Source: Drosophila miranda
Lineage: Eukaryota > Arthropoda > Insecta > Diptera > Drosophilidae
Assembly: GCF_003369915.1 (NCBI RefSeq)
Contig: NW_022881614.1
Location: 10,561,001 to 10,625,000 of the forward strand
Direction: 5' to 3'
Length of the DNA stretch: 64,000 bases
The notes beneath the pieces were generated by a model that saw nothing but the letters and a program-made list of their open reading frames with translations, ran no database searches and was not told the origin of the DNA. This document shows positions 1 through 11,057 of this stretch, piece after piece (position 1 is the stretch's first letter; the number at the start of each line of letters is the position of its first letter). A program made the translations under genes and the position numbers.

Positions 1-77
1 CTACTTCTTCCCCGGCGGCACCATCATCTGGCTATGTCTCTGCCTCTGCCTCGTCTTCTGCAGCGTCAGCGCACAAG
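1..77 (+). CDS. 3' end of a signal-peptide-coding exon, gene unknown
   Basis: The first 77 bases read openly on the + strand as a run ending in a hydrophobic, Leu/Cys-rich segment (TIIWLCLCLCLVFCSVSAQ) and stop at a good splice donor (CAAG|gtgagt, GT at 78-79). A hydrophobic core followed by small residues (SVSA) looks like a signal peptide with its cleavage site, so this is probably the first coding exon of a secreted or membrane protein. The start codon lies left of the window and the next exon was not found; the intron is soon interrupted by a Helitron. The gene cannot be named. A chance open frame in front of a donor-like sequence is possible. Confidence 0.45.
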
Positions 78-107
78 GTGAGTGGGTTTTACATATGTTT
101 TTTTATA

Positions 108-128
108 AATACCCTTGCACAGGGTATT
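108..128. repeat. INE-1-like palindrome
   Basis: AATACCCT-TGCAC-AGGGTATT is a perfect short inverted repeat. It resembles the ATACCCTTGCAGAGGGTAT motif at one end of INE-1/DNAREP1 elements of Drosophila. It lies in the putative intron at 78-353, which otherwise shows only AT-rich sequence. It could be a remnant of an old INE-1 insertion. Confidence 0.4.
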
Positions 129-353
129 CTGGCTATCGGCTGACACCTACAGCGCAGGAAGGGAAGCCTTTTGAATAGCAATCTAAATAAACAATCTAAT
201 CCGCAAGGGTATCTTTCTATTCGAGCCTTCCTTTATTATATATTTAAGTCATATTCTCTGAAATCTGTTGTTATTGTTACTGTGGCTGCCGTCGTTGTCA
301 TGTTATCTCTGCTCATATTTTGTGTGTGTTTTCATTAAGAGCAGCAGAAAAAA

Positions 354-1466
354 CGAGGGGGAACGTTGTGAGTTGCTGCGGAGACCGCAACTCTACAGTT
401 ATACCCGATACTAAGTCAGTATGGCTCTCCTCCGGCAGACGCCGCTAATATTAAACGACACGACAAGGAGTGCGTGCGAGAGAGACACAAAATCAGTCTG
501 AGCGTGACGTCGGGGGCTGCGTAGCCAGTGCAAATTGATTTGTTCCTTTTGGCTATAAAAATGATGTGATCCGATCCAGATTCAGCAATCTGATAGATAT
601 GGTCATTATCTATGATTCTGCGTTTTTAGTTTTCTCGAATGTGCAATATTGTGGATGCAACAGATTTTCGTCCTTTGTGGGGGCGGAAGGGGGTGGGGCG
701 AAATTTTGAGATATATGTTTTATAGTGAGATCTAACAGAAGTGCGGATACCAAATTTGTTTACTCTAGCCTTAATAGTCTCTGAGATTTGTGGATGCCCC
801 AGATTTTCGTCCTTTGCGGAGGCGGAAGGGGGTGTGGCGAAATTTGGACACGAAACGGTCAAGGTCCGATATCACAGGAGTGTGGATACCAAATTTGGTT
901 GCTCTGGCTCTTATAGGTTCTGAGATCCTTGAACTCATATTTTGCAATTGGCAAAGCCGACCATGAAACCTGTGTGTTAGAGAGAGACAGAGCGAGAAAT
1001 AATGAAATTGTTTTCTTGATTCTGGCTATAATAATTATACGATCTGGTTGAGATTTTACACTCTAGAACATATAGTCATCCTCTACGATTCTGCGTTTTT
1101 GGTTTTATCGTATCTTTAAAAATGTGGATGCCACAGATTTTCGTCCTTTGTGGGGGCGGAAGTGGGCGGGGCGAAGTTTTGAAATATTTTTGTAGCATTG
1201 ACATATCACAGAAGTCTGGATCCAAAACATCGTTGCTCTAGATCTTATAGTCTTTGAGCACTGGGCGCTGAAGGGGACGGACGGACGGACGGACGGACGG
1301 ACGGACAGACGGACAGACAGACAGGGCTCAATCGACTCGGCTATTGATGCTGAACAAGAATATATATACTTTATGGGGTCGGAACTGATTCCTTATGGAC
1401 GTTACACACATCCACTTTTACCACAAATCTAATATACCCCAATACTCATTTTGAGTATCGGGGATA
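354..1466 (-). mobile_element. mini-me/DINE-1-type Helitron, copy 1
   Basis: This is one of nine ~1.1 kb copies in the window. On this strand the element would begin with TATCCCCGATACTC and its sub-terminal inverted repeat (right end, ~1440-1466) and finish with the hairpin GAGTTGC...GCAACTC and CCCCCTCG (left end, 354-400). It holds a (GACG/GACA)n array at ~1275-1323, which is (GTCY)n on the element strand and typical of dipteran mini-me elements. GA-rich motifs occur near 478-490 and 980-1000. No transposase is present, so it is non-autonomous. It belongs to the subfamily with the CTCATATTTTGCAATTGG segment. The small open frames inside recur in other copies and are not genes. Confidence 0.85.
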
Positions 1467-4082
1467 AAAACCGAAAAAGATACCCAAACTCCGTCTGATT
1501 CACCCCATGCTAATTTATCTCGATGTCGGCGACGGCATTTTCGAGCCGTGAGATTTCTTTCGTGCCGTCTTTTACAAGCCGGAACTTCCCGAAGGTCTCT
1601 TCTGATTAAAAGAACAGCCACAATAAATGCGTGTTAAAATTAAAAACTCGAAATTAAACTTAAACTGTTGTGAATTGTCACGAAAAAAAGACGAAAAGAA
1701 ACGAAACGGATGCGCTTAGTAATAAACCCAAAGAAAAATAAAAACACGTACCAGACTTCCGTGCAGCTAACAAAACACGCGGCGATCTATGTACAGATTG
1801 TCAAAATTATCTCTGCCGGGAAGCTCCCGTTTTTAGATGTATCCGTGTCCGTTGGGCTTGTAGTTAGAGATCTGCAAAAAAAAAAAACAGAAAATGTTAA
1901 GCCAAAAGTTCCAACTATAGAAGAGGAGTCTACCTTTCATCTGATTGCTGGTGGCTTCCCGCACCCTCAAGGCAGGTGACTTTTTCACTCCTTCTTTTTC
2001 CAGATGTATTTGTTTTGTGTTGGGCAGAGATCTGCAAAAAGTAAAGGAACTGTGAATAAATTTGCAGTCTGACTAGAGCTAAAAACAAATACGTCAACAA
2101 CAAATACCGTCAACAGAAAATTTGGTTTCACCTGCAGTTGATTTCGACTTCTTGCCCCCAAGGGGGTGTGCAATTTTGATGGCTTGGCCTTTTTCGGCAA
2201 CCTTTTTATGGCTCTGAAGCTTTAGGATGACTCCGTCGATTTTTTACAGTGATCTCAGTGAATGTCAATAAACATTTGGTAAGGAGTAAAGAGTAAAGAG
2301 AAAAAGAGTTCTTAACCCAGACTTGAGGTTGTTTCGGCGAAAAACAGGACAGTAAATATTTGCTTTGAGTGCTGTTCTGACGAAAGAATTAAGCGTTGCA
2401 GTGTCTCGTACATACTGTGCGCACATATGTAATACACGGTGGTATGTGTACAAAATAAACATACCGCAAGGCGGCTTTATTTTAATTAATCACCAAAAAA
2501 AAGTAAACCAACACATTCGACTCGAATCTGTTACATCAGACATCGATATACATGCATAATATGCCATGTATGTACAACCTTTCTTCTGCACAACGAATTC
2601 AAAATTCAAAAGCTGAGACCAAATTTTGTTGTGGTCTCAAAACAACAAAAGCAGCACTAATAAAATTAACTTGCAAATGATGCGATGATCACACCGCACA
2701 CCTCGAACACACATACATACATACGTATGTAGTATTCATACATATGTACATATATTGAGCAGAAATCAAGAAATACAACTTATGGAAATCTACTAGTCAC
2801 ATTTTTAAATGCAGAAACATTTTTGTCGCGCGTGTTACAGCCAAAAAAACACTAAAGACAACAAAAGCAGAATGGGAAACAAGTTTCTTCCAGCGATCCA
2901 ACGTTCCACTATGCAAATCAAACAGTAAATACTAAATACAAGCACACACAAATACACACACACCCAAATGCACGACTGGACATGTGTATTCGTATTGGTT
3001 ATTTTGTAATAGGTTGAGATGAAAACGAAAGTGAAGCCGCGACCTGACTTTGAATGATCTCGCGCCGAACGCACACAGCCCTTCCTTCCATGTTGCCCTT
3101 GTTGTCGTCAATTTCACTTTTATTTCTGCCTCTGCATCTGTCCCTTCTTTTCTTTCCAGTAACCGAGTTGTTAACTTTATCGAATTAAAATAAATTCGTT
3201 TGCCACTGCCAACGCCACATGTACTCAAGCGAGCATGTGTGTGTTTGTGTATGTAGCATGCTTGAAGAAAGTGAAATGAGAAAGAAATGTGCACATGGGT
3301 AAAGTTGTGGCACAACTTTTGCGCTCAAAATCATAACTGTAGCGGTAACAGGTTGGCCGACTCGCTGACGACGACTTAACAAACTCCAAACTTTTTGTCA
3401 CAGTACCTGAAGTTTTCTCGACCGTCCCACCGGCCAGACGAAGCATTTCGGCGGCTGGATCTCTTGCCCGGCCGCAGACCCTATGGAAATAAATAATTGT
3501 TACTTTACATATCTATGTAAATTGGCATTTGCTGCATGCCATAATGATGAGAAACTTGCCAGTGACATTGTTGTCCAACTCCACGAGCATTATTCCAGTG
3601 AAAATACACCGCTCCGCACTATTTCAATTTCTGTAACATGAAATGTATGTACATGCGCCGAAAGAGAAAAGTTGCACATTTTCCCGATGGCCAATTAAAA
3701 TACATACATTCGCATTTCCACAGAGCACAGTTACATATTTCCGCTCAACTTTGCTGCACATTAGCTGTGGGCACTCTAAAAAGGAGCGAGAAACGAGTTT
3801 AGAGACACAAACAGGTGCAACAGAAGAGTTGCGGCTGGGCTGGTTGCTTTATATAATGTTCAGTTGACTGAAGTATTTCCCAAAGTCCGTATGCATTATT
3901 TAATAAATATCAATCAATTAATAATTTGATAATAATAAAATAGGACGAGTTGACAGCACTGATCGTCATCGGACCAGCTGATTGTTTGCAACGATATGTG
4001 TATATGTAAATATGTTTTGAGTAAGTTGGCAGGACCATCAGTGCAAGATATAATTCGTGAAATTCCGCAATATTCATAAAAA
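1467..4082. other. Non-coding stretch upstream of the rhino-like gene
   Basis: There is no convincing coding sequence here. The stretch is AT-rich, with short microsatellites (CATA runs near 2711-2735, ACAC runs near 2940-2965) and several short open frames with no family resemblance. Two pieces share GATGTAT...GGGC...AGAGATCTGCAAAAA (about 1837-1881 and 2004-2041), suggesting a small diverged duplication. The last few hundred bases should contain the promoter and 5' UTR of the gene starting at 4083, but no clear TATA or DRE was seen. Confidence 0.5.
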
Positions 4083-5640
4083 ATGAAAAATACAAAAAAG
4101 AAAACGCCCAATTCAAAAACTCCCAATGCCATGAATATTGAAAAAGAATACGTCGCTGAAAAAATCCAAGGAAAGCGCTTCTTCCAAGGAGAAACGCAGT
4201 ATTTTGTTAAATGGAAGGGCTTTGGGCCAGAGAGCAGCACGTGGGAGCCAATGCAGAACCTTGGGAACTGCATTCATCTGTTGGCCCAATATGAAAACGA
4301 TGTCTACTATAATAGTTGCAGCAAACCGGAAGACCAAAAGCCTATTCAAATCTACGATTGGAATAAAAAAAGTGTCCAGCTGAGCGAATCCAGTGCCGAC
4401 GAAACATCGCCGGCTTTTGAACCAGTAACCCCACCAAAAAGTCAAAGGGTGTTGTCAGCCACATCCTCCTCCTTCTCCTCTTCTTCCTCCTCCTCTTCCT
4501 CCTCCTCTTCCTCCTCCTCTTCCTCCTCCTATTCCTCCTCCTCTTCCTCCTCCTCTTCCTCATCCTCTTCCACCTCAGCCACCTCTTCACAGTCAACCTC
4601 TTCGCTTTCCCAACCCCAACCTGATCCAGTTCTGCCTACCAAGCAAACCAAACCCCCACCACAACCAGATCTCCCTACCAATAAAAAAAAGTAAAGTTCG
4701 GCGACATACTGGATGCTGCAAAGAAGCATAAGAAAGACGCAGAGAGGAAGCTATCTACGACCACCGAAAATACTCACCTCAATAGCTCCCTTGAGGGTGA
4801 CGAGGACTGTGTAAGAAAGGAATTATTTATTATTTAAAAGGACAGGACATCAAACTGAATCCTAGAACTCCACTACTGTGGTTTCGTGTGACTGTTTGGT
4901 TTCCTTGCTTTCAAGCAGTAAAATTCATTTGATACTGATTACACTTTCCCCATAACAGAGTACTTCAGAGGATGAGGAGGATGAACAGGATGAAATTTCT
5001 GGCTTAGAGCTTGGGCTCAAGCTGGAAAGCGTGATCCACAAATTTCAAGTGAGAGATGATTTGTATCTAGTCGTAAGGTGGATTGGCCGCGATGAGCTTG
5101 ATATGGTCCATATCGATGAAATAAAAGATTTATATTCACATGAAATAAATCAATATTTCCAGACTATTCAACGGATCAATGATGACCTGGTGAGTTCTGT
5201 GTCTGTCTGTTTGCGTGTGTAGATTTAGTTTAACCTGGCCCTGTGCCCATAACCTTAAACGCGCACTTCCGCTCATCGCCAGCTTCTTTTCATAGCTTTA
5301 CAGTTCGACGCTCGCAGAATTTGAGCCATGAGCCATGAAAACTTCACTTTGCATTCGGGTCAAGATAAATGCCATCGGAATACAAAAACAAAAACACAAG
5401 CGAAAACGAAGCATCTCCATCCGGTCTACCACCGAAACAACTTGCTGGAAACGTTTTCCTATATGCCACTTACCATACTGTATCTGCATTTTCTGCAATT
5501 CTTCATAAATCATTGATAATGTTAGGGCTGTGGCCACATGACAAATTGTTGTACGCATAGAACATGTTACTTAACAGATTTATGACTGTGCCATAGAAGA
5601 TTTACGCCAGCTTCTTCAAGGGATACAGAATTCAGTGTAA
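4083..5640 (+). pseudogene. rhi: rhino-like HP1-family gene with a one-base frameshift
   Basis: Three exons are inferred: 4083-4810, 4959-5189 and 5578-5640, all with GT-AG introns. An N-terminal chromodomain (about residues 20-70, EYVAEKIQGKRF... KWKGFGPESSTWEP... NLGNC) keeps the Y/W/F aromatic-cage positions that bind methylated H3K9. A poly-Ser hinge follows, then an acidic stretch and a chromoshadow domain in exon 2 (LKLESVIHKF... LVVRWIGRDEL... VHIDEIKDLY). The NVGNC-type motif after the cage is closest to Rhino (HP1d), the germline protein that licenses dual-strand piRNA clusters, among the HP1 proteins I know. The exon-1 frame meets a stop at 4692-4694, just after an eight-A run (4683-4690). 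Adding one A restores a coding frame to the donor at 4811 (FGDILDAAKKHKK...). I therefore read this as a frameshifted copy. Another HP1 paralogue is possible. Confidence 0.65.
4464..4570 (+). repeat. TCC/TCT microsatellite coding poly-serine
   Basis: A nearly pure TCC/TCT tract encodes about 35 serines with one Tyr, in the hinge between the chromodomain and the chromoshadow domain. Such tracts change length easily. The hinge of Rhino is known to evolve fast. Confidence 0.85.
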
Positions 5641-8227
5641 TGGAATGAATTCTCATACCCTACACGTGTCTACACTCACTCTGCTGTTCCTACAATTGTA
5701 GATTTCGTGCTCAAGATCAAGTTGCGAAAATTATGAGACTTCGGCTTGGGGTTTTTGGTTTCCATTTGGCTTATCTGTGGCATCTGTTGACAGCTGCTTC
5801 CAACGGCGATGGCGACGACGCCTTTGCTTTGAACCTTTCGGCTTAGCAACTGGCGAATCACAGCTCTTATTTCTGCTTTGGCTCCTATCCATGGCATGTT
5901 CGTTCGGCTTGAACAAGCCAATAACTCCCTCGCACTATGTAGGCGTTTAAGACGCTCCATGGTTCGTTCAACCTGGGGCCAGAGTCCCAGAAAGAAGTCC
6001 GAAAACCCACAATTGTGATCTTGTATTGATGTGCTGAAGACAGAAGAGAGACATGCTCATGCTGCTCTCTGGGATGTGTGGTTTAATGGCGGTATCACAC
6101 TGCTGTAACCTTCAATCAGGCCCCGACTAGACCCATTCGATCCAAACTCAAAGCACCCAAGTGACATGTACACATGGATCGAGGGAGACACACCTAGACG
6201 GAGTAACGCATGTTGACTGGACTAGCACTAGCACGCCTGTGGCGTGGTCAGGCTAATGTGTCCATTTGGCTGACGCTTGCGCCATTTCAATGTCATTTGT
6301 AAGCTGCCTGCTGCTTGCTGATTGCATATTTCAGCAGTTTACACAATTATCTTGGATTGCATCGCACAGATCATAAGCGAACGCTTTTTGTTGTATTGCT
6401 CGAATGAATGTTTGCTTAGATTCGCACTCAGATTGTCCGTACATATAAATATATCTGTTTTTATGGCTAATTAAATGACTTTGGCTAGACCCTGTAACTC
6501 ATTTAATAGCTGCTTGAATGGCTTACAGCTAATTACAACTTTTATTAAATTAACTTAAAGCATAGGTCAGTCGTTAGTTTGAATTTGAAAGAACATTTAA
6601 ATCCGGTAACTAAAGCTAGGGTAATCACAAAAAGGCAGTGTAAAGTTACAGATCAGTACGGTCTTAATTCAATCTTTTATTCTTCATGAAGCACAGTTCA
6701 TATATGAGATATGATTTATAACTAGCTAATATTTCGATTTGTGCTTGGGGTTCATCAAAATTTTAGTGTTTTTTTGGTTGGGTTATTTGGGTTTACCCTT
6801 AGTTTGGTCAGGGAATTATCACGTTCATATGCGTTCATTCATACATTAGTGCATAATATAATCAATTATCTCTGTATTTGTACGTCCAAGGCGTGCTGGC
6901 ACTCGCAGCCCAGCGATCTATTATTATTTTCCATTGTTGCTGTGCAATTTATTCGCTTCTACCTTCCTGATTTCTGTGTTTCTGGGCTGCCTTCGACTTC
7001 GACTGGCGTTCATTGTTTTATGTCTGTGTTGGAATTAGGCCCGCTGTCCGTGGCATTTGCTGTTGTCGCTGAGGTTGGAACTAGTTTTGCCATACATTCT
7101 CGTATGTGTATGGCATTTTCGAGGAGTGGAGTGGAGTTGCTAGCAGATAGGAAAAAGGAAATTAGATCTGCAATATATTTACATTTTGAGGTAGCTTTAT
7201 TAATTGCCTAACCAAAATTATTCAAATTGCACATCGGCAGCAACAATTTTAATTTCCTCCGCTCAAGACACCGAAAAATAGTAAATTTTCTGATTATGAA
7301 ACCTTTTGTGTGCGTGTGTGTGTGTGTGTACAAATTTTGTTTTGTGTTAGCCAAAAGTTTGCATTTAATTTCAGTCTTTTTGTGGCTGGCATTACAACAA
7401 CACACAGTGGGCTGCAATGTGATAATTTTCTCGCTGGTTTGACCATTTTTGGCTGTGGATGTAATTACGCCCAAGGCAGCAGCAGCGGCAGCCTCATTTA
7501 TGACGCTTTGCATATGCTAGACAACAAATCGGAAAGAAACCAAAAATGTGTTTTCAATGTTGTGGTTGTTGTTGTAATGCAATTTGTTTAACGCTTCGTT
7601 TATTACCAAAAACAGCAGCGATTTGAGGTTAGATGTGTGGCAGCAGCAACAACAACTTTCGGGTCGCGTAGGCAGAGCTGATCCTCTCTCTCTGTTATTC
7701 TTTTGGTATAATATCTTGGGTTTACTGTAAATATTTGTGTTCCTCCTTTGCCTTTTCTGCTATGTGTGTCTCCCTTGCGCTCACTTGTGCGAATTTGCAG
7801 CTGCCTCTTTCTCTCTGCCTCGCCATGTCCATGTCCCTGCCATTATGTGAGTGTGTGTGTGGGTGTGACTGGCTTGGGTTATTATTTTGTTTGACAGTTT
7901 AATATACATACATATTTGGTTATTTGTTCGGTGTTCGTTTTGTTGTGGCCCGGCACGAGTCACAATTTGTATTTCTCGTTGTTATCTCTTGTGTGTTATG
8001 TGTTGTTTGTCTGCTTTGTGCCTTCGGGTTTGAGGTTATTGGAACAGCAATTATATGTGGTTGGTGCGGCTGCTGTTGTTGTTGCAATTGCCTTGCATTT
8101 ATGTGTGTGCGCTGTGAGAGGGAGACAACAAAAGCTGCTCAAGATGGGGGTCGGATTGCCCAACCTGTCTGTGCGATGATTAGCCTGATGGCGATATATC
8201 GGTTTACACATCGTTTGGCTTCATTAG
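5641..8227. other. Non-coding stretch downstream of the rhino-like gene
   Basis: No supported gene. The sequence is AT-rich, with GT microsatellites (about 7308-7330 and 7847-7865) and scattered CAGCAGCAA/TTGTTG runs. Longer open frames here (for example 6741-7211 +) have no recognisable domain and biased composition. The only one with some protein-like character is the basic frame at 5731-5916, listed separately. Confidence 0.5.
5731..5916 (-). CDS. Short basic open frame, doubtful
   Basis: A 61-residue frame with a run of basic residues (SKQRRRRHRRWK) and polar, Pro/Lys-rich ends lies 90 bases after the rhino-like stop codon, on the opposite strand. It could be an exon of a convergent neighbour. 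I recognise no family, and no splice sites decide its limits. An overlapping frame in another phase (5676-5960) is as long. It is probably not a gene, but it stands out from the surrounding sequence. Confidence 0.15.
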   Translation of the reverse strand: MFKPNEHAMDRSQSRNKSCDSPVAKPKGSKQRRRRHRRWKQLSTDATDKPNGNQKPQAEVS

Positions 8228-8290
8228 GTTAGGTTAAGGCGGTAGCCGGGAGGGGGCGATAAGAGCCTCCCGCCCCCAAGCTCACTTGGA
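8228..8290 (+). repeat. SINE-like short repeat (GGTTAGGTTA... CTCACTTGGA)
   Basis: The sequence AGGTTAGGTTAAGGCGGTAG, a GC-rich hairpin (CGGGAGGGGG...CCTCCCGCCCCC) and AAGCTCACTTGGA match, in the same order, the 80-bp insertion at 13709-13788. It is a diverged second copy of that short element, here in non-coding sequence with no clear target duplication. Confidence 0.55.
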
Positions 8291-10195
8291 TTTATGGTAT
8301 ATTTATCATGTGGTTGCTGGAAATCGTACATATATGAGAGCTGTGAATCTGTTCCTACTCAATTAAAAATTTGTTCCGTCTCAGAAAAATCTAGGGAAAG
8401 TACACAACACTAGTAATGCCTTATAAAACCAACATTTAACGTTGTAACTGGCCTTGTGGCTTGATCTAGTAAAAAGTTTATTTGGTTTCTCTGGCCCCCA
8501 AGCTCATTCGTCCATGCCAAGTGCATCCTCAGCCGCAGGTGACCTTGCTTTGTTAATATCTGGTTTTTGGGCTTTATTTGGGTACACACCACGCCCTCAG
8601 AACGCCAGACGCCGCGGGCTGTCTTCTTAATTAATTAATTTCACGCCCGTTAAAATAATTAAATTTGCCTTTGTTTTCATTCACTTTTACGGGCGCTCTG
8701 ATTTTCATTTATACTGCAGCATTCAAATTAGTTTATACAGCTCTAAAATAAAACAAAAATGTGTTTTTTCATGTATTTTTCGTTGATCTTTTTCTTCGCA
8801 GGTAAAATTTGGCTCTATCAATGGGAACAACAACAAAAAGCAGATGCGTCAAGTTCAGGGTCGACGCTCTTAAATTTACTTTCCTTTTCTTCGTTTTTGA
8901 TCATTGTCATATCTTTTTAAAGTATTTACAGCAATGTGTATTTACTCGAATGTACCGAAAGTACCTTCTTTCACACATAATTTGTATGCTCGCGAAGAGC
9001 TTCTATTAAGAACTTGTTTAAATATTATTAAGAAATTATAGACTATAGTTTAAAGTTAGTACATTACGTTGGACGAATATAACGACGAAGGAATCAATGA
9101 AACTAGCTATTATTTGAAACAATAAGTTTGTTATACCGTTTTAAGTTTGAAAGCTCAGTCAGATCTATTACTTATCACAATGAAAAAAGAATTTGCTTAA
9201 ACAATTTTCCAATAAATATGTGTATTAGTATGGACATTGTTTCATGTGACATCTGATACTTTTTGAGCATATTCATGGTCAAACGGGGCATCGATCGTTT
9301 TGAAAAATTACTAACCCACATCAGCCGCATGGCATGGCTCTCAATGTTCAGTGCTGTATCGAATATCCTATTCTAGCCGGACTATAAAAATAAAATTGAA
9401 CTTCCATTGAATTCGCGCAGATACTTTGCCCAAATGTCAATGGGTTGTTAACCAAAATTGCAATTCAGACAAACCATACCCCCTCGCACTCTTCCGGCAG
9501 AAGTGGTTGACATTTTTGCTTGACTTTTTGAATTATTTCCAGCAGCACTGCCCCGCAAACCGTTGCGGTGGGGCAAGGGAAAGGAAATTATTTTGCATTG
9601 GTATTTCATTTGTTGCTCTTTCGGGGTGTGTTCCGCTCCAATGGAATGGGGCGGAGCGGAGGGAGAATGCATTGATAAAAATTAGCTTTATATGTAAATT
9701 TCGGCAATTTTCACTGCATTCTTTCGATCCGATTTGAGGTTAGCCCCGGTCTGACAAGTGGGCGCTGTTCAGGTGGGTGGGATCATGCTGAAAATATCTG
9801 GGGAGTCACTTAATGGCTGCATTCTTGAATTCATTTTAAGCAACATTTTAAATAATTTAAATTTTAAGAAGATAGAATGATTTAATTGCTTTAAAAACAT
9901 ACCTAAAATGGATATGCCTGTTGCCATCTTGCTCCCTCTCAAGCGTAACACAGGCTTTGTCTCGCTTTGGGTTATTTTGTAGGTTTCTTTTGGTATTTTC
10001 TACGCCTACGATTTCCGCTTTTCGCCCAGCTACAAATGTGCGGCATTTTGTCTACGCGAAACGCTTGTGGCATGACTCACAGGCACCGTTACTGCCAATG
10101 TAGATGTCTTTGCCACGCCCCATTGGAGTGCATTGAACGCAATTACTTCTCTTTCTCGTTTCTCGCTTCGGACCCCACTCGAATCATACATACAT
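8291..10195. other. Non-coding stretch
   Basis: No gene is supported. AT-rich DNA with a few open frames of 60-100 codons lacking any domain. It could be intergenic or intronic. Confidence 0.5.
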
Positions 10196-10605
10196 CATAC
10201 ACCTTTTCGCTTTTCTTTTTAATTGGGATTTCTTGTGTTTTACTGCCTCTCCGCTTTGGCAACTGCTTTTCCACAACGTTTTCTTTCTGCATTTGTTGCG
10301 TTTCACTTTCGCGTCGCCAACTTGTTGCAACTGTGCCACTCGGCTGCCAGTTGGTCGTTGCTTTTACGGCTTCCCACTTGGCCGCACCGCCGACCACAGC
10401 CATACACCTTTTCGCTTTTCTTTTTAATTGGGATTTCTTGTGTTTTACTGCCTCTCCGCTTTGGCAACTGCTTTTCCACAACGTTTTCTTTCTGCATTTG
10501 TTGCGTTTCACTTTCGCGTCGCCAACTTGTTGCAACTGTGCCACTCGGCTGCCAGTTGGTCGTTGCTTTTACGGCTTCCCACTTGGCCGCACCGCCGACC
10601 ACAGC
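10196..10605 (+). repeat. 205-bp exact tandem duplication
   Basis: Bases 10196-10400 (from CATACACCTTTTCGC to CCGACCACAGC) are followed immediately by a second copy at 10401-10605. I saw no difference between the two. The unit has no coding signal that I trust, although both copies read through as open frames because the unit length is not a multiple of three. Confidence 0.9.
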
Positions 10606-10976
10606 ACCCCACCAGCCCACCAGCCCCCTAGCATCGAACTGTCGGGGTCCACTCGGTGGTCATTTGGGTGCCGGGCACTCGAGCAGAACTCGTTCTGCAA
10701 ATCGCGGATTTCTTTTGACAATTTGTGGCAGGCGGTCGCATAAATCATAAACCGAAATGCAACATTTTTGGCAAAAAAAGAAAGTGTTGACACTAAGCGG
10801 AAGCGTTGCTGGAAGGGCAGTTGAGGCAGTTGCCATTCGCCAAAGGGGCGAAAGTCGCAGCAAATTGAGTGATTAACACAATGCGAGGGGGGGAGGGGTA
10901 ATATGTTAAAAAATATATAAAAGATTGCATAAGAGGTGATCAAGAAATATGATCTATGGAAAAACCAACCCACATT
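10606..10976. other. Non-coding stretch before the LINE
   Basis: No supported gene. A minus-strand frame here (10569-10973) includes a protein-like piece around 10640-10760, but it runs through the tandem duplication and has no known domain. Confidence 0.4.
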
Positions 10977-11057
10977 TTTATTTATTTATTTATTTATTAA
11001 ATTAACAAATTATCTGTTAATAATGGTACTTAGTTACTAAAGGCGGAAAAAGATAAG

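Noticed and set aside
626-862. A ~78-codon frame (ATPPSASAKDENLGHPQISE-type) that recurs at 16144-16380, 30341-30577, 55321-55635, 62253-62489 and elsewhere, which looks like a conserved protein
   Set aside because: It lies inside every Helitron copy and is conserved only because the copies are alike. The element is non-coding and the frame is lost in several copies.
1265-1325. Regular GACGGACG repeats considered as a satellite or CRISPR-like array
   Set aside because: They are the (GTCY)n microsatellite inside the Helitron and occur at the same place in each copy.
4529-4729. Poly-Glu and poly-Arg frames opposite the serine tract (4342-4596 and 4529-4729, minus strand)
   Set aside because: They are antisense shadows of the TCC/TCT microsatellite in the rhino-like gene.
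6741-7211. A 156-codon hydrophobic frame on the + strand
   Set aside because: T-rich sequence gives Phe/Leu/Val-rich translation; there is no domain, no splice or promoter context and no consistent protein character.
9967-10743. A 258-codon frame on the + strand and its minus-strand counterparts over the 205-bp duplication
   Set aside because: The frame repeats itself in shifted phases because of the tandem duplication, and its composition follows T-rich DNA. Not a gene.
10569-10973. Minus-strand frame with a protein-like piece (KLSKEIRDLQNEFC)
   Set aside because: It runs from non-coding DNA through the tandem duplication, with no known domain, splice site or conserved neighbour. I could not support it.
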